A program made the translations under genes and the position numbers. DNA of 64,000 nucleotides from contig NZ_JACHMF010000001.1 in NCBI RefSeq assembly GCF_014204895.1, positions 7,006,001 to 7,070,000 of the forward strand, given 5' to 3'. Positions 32,740 through 40,518 of this stretch are shown one piece after another. Under the pieces are notes generated by a model. That model saw only the letters and a program-made list of their open reading frames with translations, ran no database searches and was not told the DNA's origin. Position 1 is the stretch's first letter; each line of letters opens with the position of its first letter. Source of the DNA: Paractinoplanes abujensis (GTDB taxonomy: Bacteria > Actinomycetota > Actinomycetes > Mycobacteriales > Micromonosporaceae).

Positions 32740-33840
32740 GTGCGACCGTTCGCCGCAGCCTTGCTCGTCGCTCTGCTGATCCCGGCACCCGCCGTCGCGG
32801 CCAACCCGGGCTGGGAACACCCCGGATACGACGCCGAAGACAGCTTCTACAACCCGAACGAGTCGAAGATCAACGCCAGCACCGTCGGCACGCTCACCCG
32901 GCGATGGTCGGTCGCTCTGCGCCGGCAGGAAGAACCCTCCTGCAGCGGCCCGTCGGCTCCGGTGGTGGCCGGAGGATCAGTCCTCGCCACCGACGAAAAG
33001 GGAATCTCGTCTTACTCGGCCCTGACCGGGCGCCTCACCTGGAGCTTCGACTGGACCGACCCCGGCGACTCCCACACGCCGTCGATCGCGGTATCGGACG
33101 GCGTGGTGGTGCTCGGCAGCGGCGGCTGCAACTCGGCCAGCGACCCCGACGGACGGCTGGTCGCGCTGGACCTCACATCCGGACGCGTCAAATGGCGGCA
33201 CGAACTCGACCCGCCCGTCGGCTCGTTCGTCGTCGACCGCGGCATGATCGTCGTCTCCGGCGAATCGTCCTCGGACGAGGCGGTGACCGTCGGCTATCGC
33301 GCAGCGGACGGGCGCGCAATGTGGCAGAAGCCCGGATACGAAAGCTCGAGCGTTTCCTCAGCCGGCCGCATCCTGGTCACCAAAGGCCGCTCCACATCGG
33401 CGATCTCCGTCACCACCGGCGCCGTCATCTGGACCCAACCCGTCTCCCTGTACGCCGAAAGCGCCACCCCCACCCGCTTCCTCGTCACCGACGCGGCCAC
33501 GCTGCGACTGGTCGACGCGGCCACCGGGGCGCTCCTATGGGTGGCCACCGGCCAACAAAGCAAGCTGCTGGCCACCGACGGTCGACGCATCTACCGGGCA
33601 GCGAACCGCACCGTCTCGGCGCTCGACCTGCGCGACGGCCGAACGATCTGGACCCGCACCCTGCCGGTCCCCGCCTCGCAACCCGTACGGGCCGGCGGTC
33701 TCCTCTACACCGGAAACGCCGTGCTGTCAGCCGCGTCCGGAGCCGTCGTGAAACGCCACGACGGAGCCTCGGTAGTCATCGGTGGACACCTCTACTCCGT
33801 CGCGGACGGGCGATTGGCGGCCTACGCACCACGGCCCTGA
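32740..33840 (+). CDS. Secreted PQQ-like beta-propeller repeat protein
   Basis: The protein has 366 residues. A signal peptide (VRPFAAALLVALLIPAPAVAA) is followed by repeats of the PQQ/BamB type: ARWSV-like strands, SYSALTGRLTWSFDWT, VALDLTSGRVKWRHEL, AISVTTGAVIWTQPV, RLVDAATGALLWVATG and SALDLRDGRTIWTRTL. These give a roughly seven-bladed propeller. There are no catalytic motifs of quinoprotein dehydrogenases, so it is more likely a binding or scaffold protein. The GTG start at 32740 is chosen from the upstream promoter and the signal peptide boundary. It stands alone, bounded upstream by the terminator of the LPMO operon. Confidence 0.78.
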   Translation: MRPFAAALLVALLIPAPAVAANPGWEHPGYDAEDSFYNPNESKINASTVGTLTRRWSVALRRQEEPSCSGPSAPVVAGGSVLATDEKGISSYSALTGRLTWSFDWTDPGDSHTPSIAVSDGVVVLGSGGCNSASDPDGRLVALDLTSGRVKWRHELDPPVGSFVVDRGMIVVSGESSSDEAVTVGYRAADGRAMWQKPGYESSSVSSAGRILVTKGRSTSAISVTTGAVIWTQPVSLYAESATPTRFLVTDAATLRLVDAATGALLWVATGQQSKLLATDGRRIYRAANRTVSALDLRDGRTIWTRTLPVPASQPVRAGGLLYTGNAVLSAASGAVVKRHDGASVVIGGHLYSVADGRLAAYAPRP

Positions 33841-34110
33841 CGATTGCGGTTAGGTCGTGCGGCTCGCTTTTCAAGTTCGTACGGCCTGACTCCCAACGTC
33901 GTCAGCTTCGCCGCGTTGATCCTCCGCATCGCGGGCGGCGCGGTCATCTTCGACCCCGTCGTTGCGAACCGCATCTAACTAGACACCTACGAAGGACTGC
34001 GGCTGAATGTTGCCACGCTGGTCCTGGTCACCTGCTAACTTTCCGCCGCCCCGTCCCGCAACCCACCTGAGATGCCGACCCCTTCACCAGGGGCGGCACC
34101 TCTGTGGGCG
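33841..34110 (+). pseudogene. Possible decayed membrane-protein remnant
   Basis: Between the propeller gene and the restriction island the plus-strand frame through 33880 reads YGLTPNVVSFAALILRIAGG and then AVIFDPVVANRI, followed by a stop at about 33976. It resumes with LDTYEGLRLNVATLVLVTC and another stop near 34036. The hydrophobic, protein-like composition on both sides of the first stop suggests the tail of a degraded membrane protein at the island edge. There is no start, ribosome binding site or family match that I can name, so this is tentative. Confidence 0.25.
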
Positions 34111-34989
34111 CTATGGGACGACGTGCTTTCGGTGATAGTCCAGATAAGTGACGTCGATGGAGTGAGACGGCATACGCCGCAAGTCGCCGATCTTCTCGTC
34201 GTTGGAGCTGTACCGAACGGTCCAGCTGTGGTCGATGTAGATGGCGCCATTGTCAAACATGACGTGATGGTTCGGGCACAGGCACAGGATGTTCCCGACT
34301 AGGTCCGGTCCGTGGTGTGGCTTCCCCAGACCTCGAATGTGTGCCGCTTCGGCGTAGAAGCCGACGGGAGTCTCGATGCGGATCCCGCAAATTTGGCAGG
34401 CGTTCTGGTGCAGCTTCTTGACCCACTGCGCTTTGGCCGTGCTGCGAACGAGCCGTTGAATCGTAGCCGGCGTACGTGCGACCGGTCCCCGATGCCCGGG
34501 AGCCCCAAAGTCCTCATCGTCGATGAGCAGCTCCGGCTGGCTGTCTCGGACTAAGTGGAAACGCCATACCCGATAACCGTGCCGCCCCTTGGCATGCCAG
34601 AAGTCGGCAACTCGGTACAGTCCGTCATAGCGCAGGCCAGCCGAAGGCGAGTGGTTGACATCACCGCCAGCGCCGCGAATCACCCGCACCGGGTTGCCAT
34701 CGATGTGGCTCCGGGCCAGGCCGGCATTGCCCTCGATGAGCTTTTGGTCGGCGATGTGCACGTCGCTATCAGGCCGTCGGCCGCCATGCCCGGTGTAGAT
34801 CAGTTCATCGCCGAAGTCTTCGTCATCCGGGTAGCCGCCCGATACGACGATAGATTCGGAGCCGTCTTTTCCCCCGCAAATTCCGCCAATAAGCACGCGG
34901 TGGACTCCGGCGTCATACAGAGCGCGACGATTGGCGAATGTGGACCCGCGCGGGAAGCCAGTGACCTCCCCGTAGTGCCTGCCAGCCAT
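34111..34989 (-). CDS. SRA(YDG)-HNH endonuclease, probable modification-dependent restriction enzyme
   Basis: The protein has 292 residues. Residues 5-150 form an SRA/YDG domain: DELIYTGHGGR, ADQKLIEGNAGLARS, PVRVIRG, YDGLYRVADFW and a terminal VWRFHLVRD. The fold flips out and reads 5-methyl- or 5-hydroxymethylcytosine. Residues 190-255 form an HNH nuclease with CQICG (C198, C201), EAAHIRGLG (H217), GN233 and CLCPNHHVMFD (C238, H241). The architecture matches type IV, McrA-like SRA-HNH enzymes that cut modified DNA. It follows the helicase gene by 67 nt on the same strand, so both are likely one transcript. Its composition is less GC-rich than the surroundings, consistent with transfer. Confidence 0.9.
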   Translation of the reverse strand: MAGRHYGEVTGFPRGSTFANRRALYDAGVHRVLIGGICGGKDGSESIVVSGGYPDDEDFGDELIYTGHGGRRPDSDVHIADQKLIEGNAGLARSHIDGNPVRVIRGAGGDVNHSPSAGLRYDGLYRVADFWHAKGRHGYRVWRFHLVRDSQPELLIDDEDFGAPGHRGPVARTPATIQRLVRSTAKAQWVKKLHQNACQICGIRIETPVGFYAEAAHIRGLGKPHHGPDLVGNILCLCPNHHVMFDNGAIYIDHSWTVRYSSNDEKIGDLRRMPSHSIDVTYLDYHRKHVVP

Positions 34990-35056
34990 GTGAACGATCG
35001 AACGTTGATTGCTAATAGGCGGCCGACTAGTACGCGCCGGACAACATTACGAGCGA

Positions 35057-38000
35057 CTAGGCAACGGCGGCGGCGAAAGCTGCGAAGAGGTCGCCGGAGA
35101 GCGGTGTCTCGAGCCGCCACGTCACGGCCATCGGTCGCTCGCCCTCATGGCTGACATAGGTCGCTGGCCCTAGGAACCAGAACGCGCGGTCGTCGGCCCG
35201 GGCCCTGGCGAATAGCAGAATGCGACGGTTCATCGCCACATGCCGCTGATAGCGCAGCCCGGTGGGGCTTGTCGCCGGCAGCGTTGACTGGCTCTCCCAA
35301 TGGATGAGATCAGGACTGATGGCATAGTCCCGGTAACGAGTCGTCGGCGAGAAGTCACCACTGGTCTTGTCCAAGGTGAAGATCAGGAGGTCCGCGCCCA
35401 CCTTTGCCGCGTCGTAGACGCCCTCGCGCCAGTCGGGGACCTTCGCACCCGATCCGGCCCCGACCGCGGCGAGAATCTCGATTCTGGTGTAGCGGCCGTG
35501 CACCTGAAGGGGAATATCCGCCACGGCCGAGTGCTGGAGATGATCGGGTGCGTCCCGGAGAACGGCCAGCATCTCCTGTAATTCGCGGCGCACTTGAGGG
35601 TGTGCCCAGAAGAAGTCGACCGCGCTTTGCAAACCCGTTTCCTTAGCCAGAGCCGTATTACTGATGCTTGCTACCAGCATGCGCAGGAGCCGACGGTCAA
35701 CTGTGGTCATCTGCTCGATATTGGGCGCGTCACCGACGAGGAAGCTGAGGTAGCCACTCAGGCGCTGGTGATCGTTGACGTGCAGTTGCCGGCCGATCGC
35801 GCGACGAAGTGCACCTTCTTCCGGCCCATCCGGGAGAACCGGGAGCCCCGCCGCCTCGAGCATCGTCGACCACGTCCGTCCGGACTTGTCATATACATCT
35901 GCTAGCTCGAGGCCGGTCTCGTCAAGGAACTCAGCGAGCGAAACGATGCCCCGGGCCCGGCTCATAGTGCGTAGCTCGTCGACTTTGGCCGCCCAGCGTG
36001 AGGGAACGGCCTCCTGCACATTTCGGAGCACGATCTCTTGTGCCACCTTATCGAGTTCCATGTGGCAGCCGGCCGGCAAGAACGGAAACTGGCCCTTGAT
36101 GGCCTTCTCCAGATCGAGCCGGGTCCCGCCAAGGAGGGCTCGATAACGCCGGTCGAATCGGAACTCGCGCCGGTGCAGGCCGACGAAGTCCAGAACCGTG
36201 CATACCGTCTTGCCCTCCGACAGCCGCAGCCCGCGGCCGAGTTGTTGCAGGAAGAGGGTGGCGCTATCGGTGGGACGCAGCATGAGCAGCGTGTCTACTG
36301 TGGGCAGATCGACGCCCTCGTTGAAAAGGTCGACCGAGAAAATCACTTGGATGCGCCCGGCTTCTAGAGCGGCCAGAGCGGCGTCTCGGTCGGCGTCGGA
36401 CGTCCCGCCGTGCACGGCAACCGCGTTAAGTCCGATCGAGCGGAACTGCTCGGCCATGTGCTGGGCGTGCGCGACGCTCACGCAGAATCCAAGACACCGA
36501 ACTGCACGAACGTTGTCGACCCGGTCGGACAGCTGCTGGAAGACGAGCCGAGCCCACGTGCCATCCGCGACATACTTCTCCGTGAGGGCGTCTACGTCGT
36601 AGCCCTGACCGCGGCGCCAAGGCACCTCGCGGAGGTCGACTCCGTCGTGAATCCCGTAGTACGCGAACGGCGTAAGACGCTGCTGTTCGATCGCGTCCCA
36701 CAGACGCAACTCGGCGGCGATCCGGTCGTCGAACCAATGCAAGATGGGTCGGCCGTCCGTGCGCTCCGGGGTGGCGGTCAGGCCGAGCAACTCCTGCGGC
36801 TTGAGTGTGTCGAGCAGGGTTGCGTAGGACTTCGCGGCCGCATGGTGGAACTCGTCGATGATCACGACGTCGAAGTGGTCCTCGGCCAGCCGTTCGAGCC
36901 GTTCCTGGGTGAGATTTTGGATTGAGGCAAAGACGTGGTCGAAGTCGCGAGGACGTTCGCGGCTGACCCACAACTCACCAAAGGCGTGATCGCGGAGCGC
37001 ATGCCGGAAGGTGGCGAGACTCTTGCTCAGGATCTCTCTGCGATGGGCGACGAAGAGCAGCCGGGCCCGGGGCATCCGCCGGCGCAGACGGGCGTAATCC
37101 ATGGCTGCCATCACCGTCTTGCCCGTGCCAGTGGCCGACACGAGAAGGTTGCGGTGATGTCCGTTGGTCCGGGCCACCTCGATCAGCTCGAGGAGCCGAT
37201 CCTGAAATGGCTCGAGGCGGATCTCAATGGGACTGAGGATGACCTGATCGCCTCGGTCGGATCGGGAGATCCGGCTGAGGTACTCCTCGAACTGCTCCGG
37301 CTCGTACGAGACGAAGTCGCCGCCCTCCCAGTAGGTCTCGAAGATTCCCGCCATCTTCTTGATGACATCGTCGTTGCGAGCGGCCGAGAGCCGAACGTTC
37401 CATTCCTTACCGGATATCTGTGCGGAGTGCGTCAGATTGGAGGAGCCCACGTAGGCCGTGTCGAACGAGGTCCTGCGGTGGAAGATCCATGATTTGGCGT
37501 GTAGGCGGGTGGACGTCGTGTCGTAGGAAACGCGAATTTCGGCGCCGGCGTCGGCCAGCAGGTCGAGGGCGGCCGCCTCGGTCGATCCGGTGTAAGTCGT
37601 AGTCAAGACGCGAAGGCGTCGACCGCGTTCCGTGTGCCGGCGCAGGGCAGTGAGGAGCGGGTTAATCCCGGTCTTGCGGACGAAGGCCATCACGACGTCA
37701 ACCGCGTCGGCCGACTCAATCTCCTGCATCACCTGGTGAAGGAGTCTCGGCTCGCCAGGAGCGTTGGTGAGGACAGTGGTATCTAGCAGGGGGATAAGTG
37801 GACGGGCAGGGACATGTACTGAGCCGTCCGGCAGCTTTTCGCCGAGCGCGGACAAGATGCGACCGGGCTCGATGGCGCGGTCGCCGCGAACGCCGGCGCG
37901 AGGCAGCCGCTCGGCGAGGGCATCGGTTAACAGTTGAGCGACCTCGATACCGACAGCGACGCGTTCCTTCTCGCCGATCGACTCCAGAGCGCGCAAGACC

Positions 38001-38152
38001 TGTCGGGCCAGAAGTTGGGCGATGCGATCGGCCGCGTCGGCGGGTCGTAGGTCTTGCGTCTGCACCAGGTCGGCGTCCACGGCCGCGATCTGGGATAGCA
38101 AGGAATCGGTGAGAACCGACTCGTACAGGCCCGGGGAAAGGTCATCTGCCAC
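35057..38152 (-). CDS. Phospholipase-D-like nuclease / SF2 helicase / DUF3427 protein
   Basis: The protein has 1031 residues. An N-terminal helical region (1-115) is followed by a PLD-like domain (about 120-275) with the HxK motif RLHAKSWIF (H218, K220) and GSSNLTHSA. An SF2 helicase core follows: ATGTGKT (341-346), FVAHRREIL, VVIIDEFHHA (DEFH 433-436), GLTATPERTDG, then motif VI in LQQLGRGLRL. The long C-terminal part (about 640-1030) is DUF3427. Such proteins occur in defence islands as DNA-translocating nuclease subunits. The gene lies immediately upstream of the SRA-HNH gene. The start is ATG at 38152. The predicted role is DNA cleavage or translocation after recognition of modified DNA; this is inferred. 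Confidence 0.9.
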   Translation of the reverse strand: MADDLSPGLYESVLTDSLLSQIAAVDADLVQTQDLRPADAADRIAQLLARQVLRALESIGEKERVAVGIEVAQLLTDALAERLPRAGVRGDRAIEPGRILSALGEKLPDGSVHVPARPLIPLLDTTVLTNAPGEPRLLHQVMQEIESADAVDVVMAFVRKTGINPLLTALRRHTERGRRLRVLTTTYTGSTEAAALDLLADAGAEIRVSYDTTSTRLHAKSWIFHRRTSFDTAYVGSSNLTHSAQISGKEWNVRLSAARNDDVIKKMAGIFETYWEGGDFVSYEPEQFEEYLSRISRSDRGDQVILSPIEIRLEPFQDRLLELIEVARTNGHHRNLLVSATGTGKTVMAAMDYARLRRRMPRARLLFVAHRREILSKSLATFRHALRDHAFGELWVSRERPRDFDHVFASIQNLTQERLERLAEDHFDVVIIDEFHHAAAKSYATLLDTLKPQELLGLTATPERTDGRPILHWFDDRIAAELRLWDAIEQQRLTPFAYYGIHDGVDLREVPWRRGQGYDVDALTEKYVADGTWARLVFQQLSDRVDNVRAVRCLGFCVSVAHAQHMAEQFRSIGLNAVAVHGGTSDADRDAALAALEAGRIQVIFSVDLFNEGVDLPTVDTLLMLRPTDSATLFLQQLGRGLRLSEGKTVCTVLDFVGLHRREFRFDRRYRALLGGTRLDLEKAIKGQFPFLPAGCHMELDKVAQEIVLRNVQEAVPSRWAAKVDELRTMSRARGIVSLAEFLDETGLELADVYDKSGRTWSTMLEAAGLPVLPDGPEEGALRRAIGRQLHVNDHQRLSGYLSFLVGDAPNIEQMTTVDRRLLRMLVASISNTALAKETGLQSAVDFFWAHPQVRRELQEMLAVLRDAPDHLQHSAVADIPLQVHGRYTRIEILAAVGAGSGAKVPDWREGVYDAAKVGADLLIFTLDKTSGDFSPTTRYRDYAISPDLIHWESQSTLPATSPTGLRYQRHVAMNRRILLFARARADDRAFWFLGPATYVSHEGERPMAVTWRLETPLSGDLFAAFAAAVA

Positions 38153-38266
38153 AAGCTCAGTTTGCCGGATCGAGTGACGCGGCTTGCTTGCTATCGGGCT
38201 ATGGCAGCGCTGGCCTGCTGGTCAGATAGCGTGGACCCTCCGGGCTTGGTGAGCTAAGGGGAGCAC

Positions 38267-39106
38267 GTGGAGCTGTTGCACTCGGGGAAAGTTCGTGAGG
38301 TCTATGCGGATGGGCAGGACATCCTGCTTGTCGCGTCGGACCGGGTCTCGATCTATGACGTTGTGCTTCCCACGGCGATCCCCGACAAAGGGAAGATTCT
38401 CACCCAGCTGAGTCTCTGGTGGTTCGAGCAGCTGGCCGACGTGGTGCCCAACCATGTCATCTCCAGCACTGACGTGCCGGCGGAGTGGGCTGGGCGGGCT
38501 GTGCGGTGTGAGCGGCTCGACATGGTCATGGTGGAGTGCATCGCGCGGGGTTATCTGGCTGGGTCGGGGCTCAAGGAGTATGAGCGGGACGGCGCGGTGT
38601 CCGGGGTTGAGTTGCCGGCGGGGCTGATCGAGGCGTCGCAGCTGCCGGAGCCGATTTTCACGCCGACGACCAAGGTGGCCCCGGGGGAGGGGCACGACGA
38701 GTTCATGACGTACGGGGATGTGGAGGAAGCCCTCGACAAGGAGCGGGCGGCCGAGCTGAAGCGGATCACCCTTGAGGTGTATCGGCGTGGGCAGGAAGTG
38801 GCCGAGGCCAAGGGCATCATCATCGCTGACACGAAAATTGAGCTGGGAATGGGCGCGGACGGCGTGTTGAAGCTGGGTGATGAGCTGCTCACGCCGGATT
38901 CGTCGCGGTTCTGGGCGGCCGATGAATGGAAGCCGGGTGGCACGCCGCGTTATCTCGACAAGCAGTTCCTGCGGGACTGGTCGTCGTCGTTGACCGGCTG
39001 GGACCGGACGGCGCCGGGGCCGGAGATCCCGGACGAGGTTGTCGAGGCCACCCGCAACCGGTACGTCGAGGTCTACGAGCGGCTCACCGGGGACCGCTGG
39101 GCTTGA
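38267..39106 (+). CDS. purC: Phosphoribosylaminoimidazole-succinocarboxamide synthase
   Basis: A 279-residue SAICAR synthetase, catalysing the ATP-dependent joining of aspartate to CAIR in purine synthesis. The signatures are clear: LLHSGKVREVY, VASDRVSIYDVVLPTAIPDKG, VECIARGYLAGSGLKEY, the PTTKVAPGEGHDE loop, IADTKIELGM and DELLTPDSSRFW. The start is GTG at 38267 after GGGGAG. A TAGCGT box at 38227-38232 may be its -10. It is a standalone purC, bordering the restriction genes on one side. The 3' end overlaps the convergent DUF3040 gene by 23 nt. Confidence 0.97.
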   Translation: MELLHSGKVREVYADGQDILLVASDRVSIYDVVLPTAIPDKGKILTQLSLWWFEQLADVVPNHVISSTDVPAEWAGRAVRCERLDMVMVECIARGYLAGSGLKEYERDGAVSGVELPAGLIEASQLPEPIFTPTTKVAPGEGHDEFMTYGDVEEALDKERAAELKRITLEVYRRGQEVAEAKGIIIADTKIELGMGADGVLKLGDELLTPDSSRFWAADEWKPGGTPRYLDKQFLRDWSSSLTGWDRTAPGPEIPDEVVEATRNRYVEVYERLTGDRWA

Positions 39107-39389
39107 AGCGGGGGGTAGCCACCCACCACGCCGGCTGGGGTGCATTGCCGTTGCGCTTGTTGTAGAGGCGGAACCCGTACGCGCAACAGATGGCCGCGAT
39201 GAGTGCGCCCGTCCAGCCGCCGAAGATGACGCACAGCGGGGCGAGTATCCACAGGGCTACCGCCGCCGTTGTGTAGAGGCGCGGTTTGGGCGTGCTCATC
39301 CGTTGCATGCGCCGGCAGAACGCGGGGTCGGTTGAGCGCAGCTGGGTCACCAGGTCGTCGAATGCGACCTTCTCCTTGGGGTCGAGCAC
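39084..39389 (-). CDS. DUF3040 small membrane protein
   Basis: A 101-residue actinobacterial DUF3040 protein. The N-terminal soluble part MLDPKEKVAFDDLVTQLRSTDPAFCRRMQRM is the family signature. It is followed by two membrane helices (about 39-59 and 60-75) and a short basic tail. Function unknown, envelope-associated. It is convergent with purC, overlapping by 23 nt. Confidence 0.85.
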   Translation of the reverse strand: MLDPKEKVAFDDLVTQLRSTDPAFCRRMQRMSTPKPRLYTTAAVALWILAPLCVIFGGWTGALIAAICCAYGFRLYNKRNGNAPQPAWWVATPRFKPSGPR

Positions 39390-39724
39390 AGAGCCACCTC
39401 CGCTGTCGGACCACCCGCCGGGTCAGGGGATACCCACCGTTGCGAAGCGATAACCCGCAATGGTGGTTGCAGCAAAGCTTCGGCAGATTCGCGCCAGACA
39501 GCAAACTTCCTAAGCAGCCCTTATGCCTCTAAAAACGGGCAAGATGGACAGCACTGACGCCTATCGGGGGTCCTTCGAAAGTGGCGCCCCGGCATATACG
39601 AAGAGTGGCCAAAGTAGAGCGTCAAAATCAATAGCCGTGAATATTGCACCCGAGGTGCCTATTGATGAAACGGCCGGAAAGCAAAAAGGCCCGGGAAATC
39701 CCGGGCCGGACGGTTGGCGAACCG
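39390..39724. other. Intergenic region with a hairpin; no gene seen
   Basis: A 335-bp gap of below-average GC. CCACCGTTGCG (39434-39444) pairs with CGCAATGGTGG (39456-39466), an 11-bp stem with one G-T pair, about 45 nt upstream of the DUF3040 gene and possibly in its leader. The stretch 39500-39680 is unusually AT-rich, with no open frame carrying a ribosome binding site. The terminator at 39683-39707 belongs to the minus-strand genes to its right. Confidence 0.5.
39683..39707 (-). terminator. Rho-independent terminator of the small minus-strand operon
   Basis: On the minus strand a 9-bp stem GGCCCGGGA/TCCCGGGCC (39688-39707) is followed by five T residues (39687-39683), 18 nt after the stop at 39725. 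It ends the two-gene unit 40221-39725. Confidence 0.9.
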
Positions 39725-39901
39725 TCAGGGTGCACTGCTGTCGGCGAACTGGGCGGCTTCTTTGCCGCAGCCCGCACAGGCCATCTGGTCACCGCAGTCG
39801 GGGCACCAGGTATTGGCGCGCCGCAAATACCACCCCAGGGCGACGCCGGCGAGCAGGCTCAGCAGGCCGACGACGGCCGCGACGGTGACCGCGCCGGTCA
39901 T
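39725..39901 (-). CDS. Small membrane protein with a C-terminal zinc-ribbon-like Cys motif
   Basis: The protein has 58 residues. One membrane helix (about 3-26, TGAVTVAAVVGLLSLLAGVALGWYL) is followed by CPDCGDQMACAGCG, a CxxC-x(5)-CxxC arrangement that could bind one zinc. The ATG at 39901 overlaps the stop of the preceding gene (ATGA at 39898-39901), and a strong terminator follows. These features make it a convincing small gene, although a longer open frame in the same phase reads upstream through the neighbouring gene. The function is unknown; it may recruit or chaperone a partner at the membrane. Confidence 0.65.
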   Translation of the reverse strand: MTGAVTVAAVVGLLSLLAGVALGWYLRRANTWCPDCGDQMACAGCGKEAAQFADSSAP

Positions 39902-40221
39902 GCCGCGGAGCCCCGGACGGGAAGGCTGGTCGGCGTGTAGACGCCGCGGCCGAGGTGGCGCCGGTCGACGGCCGGGTCTTCGCTCGAGCGGGCGGTGACG
40001 TACGGAGCGGTGAACGTGTCGACCCCGGTGCCGAGGTGGGCTCCGGGGCGGTAGGTCACGGTGACCGCGCGGGGGGAAGCCGCCTCGATCACTCCGGCGC
40101 GCCAGCCGTCGCGGTAGACCCACACGCGATCGGAGGGGTGGTAGCTGTCGGCGGGTGCCACATCTCCGGGGTCACGCTGGGGCGGAGCGGTGGTCGGGGC
40201 GGACGTCGGTGCCGTGGACAT
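39898..40221 (-). CDS. Hypothetical protein, coupled to the small Cys-motif protein
   Basis: The protein has 107 residues. A disordered Thr/Pro/Ala-rich N-terminus (about 1-25) precedes a small beta-rich core, DRVWVYRDGWRAGVIEAASPRAVTVTYRPG, resembling a Tudor/KOW-like or SH3-like barrel that many actinobacterial hypotheticals share. I recognise no enzyme motif. The start ATG at 40221 follows GGAGG by 11 nt; longer in-frame starts at 40320 lack support. It is the first gene of a two-gene unit that ends at the terminator at 39688. Confidence 0.6.
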   Translation of the reverse strand: MSTAPTSAPTTAPPQRDPGDVAPADSYHPSDRVWVYRDGWRAGVIEAASPRAVTVTYRPGAHLGTGVDTFTAPYVTARSSEDPAVDRRHLGRGVYTPTSLPVRGSAA

Positions 40222-40352
40222 CGAGATGACCCTCCAAGATCTCGGGGACTCGGTCGTCCTGGTGGCGGGGGAACGCCACCGTGCCTTGCCTGTCGGCCGA
40301 GGAGCCGAACTTTCCACCACGCTGTGTATGCAGGCGGTGCGTGTCTGTCAGC

Positions 40353-40405
40353 TATCATGCTCGCGTACAAAGGCGTTCGCAAGGCCGGATGCACGTGCAT
40401 TCGCA
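40353..40405 (+). promoter_or_regulatory. Conserved composite motif upstream of the XRE-DUF5753 gene
   Basis: TATCATGCTC (40353-40362), a 15-nt spacer, then CGCAAGGCC, one purine and GATGCACGTGCATTCGCA (40378-40405). The same elements with the same spacing occur upstream of the DUF397 gene. ATGCACGTGCAT is a perfect 12-bp palindrome. TATCAT could be a -10 box, which would put the palindrome just downstream of the start of transcription. Confidence 0.7.
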
Positions 40406-40518
40406 GCGGGCAGACGCTCGGGCGGGCGTCGCGTCTGTTTCGTTGTGGACGATCTCCCCCTTAGGATGCTGTGGGACTGCGGCCGGGCAGCCCCTAGAGA
40501 CCGATGACGAGGAGCCAG

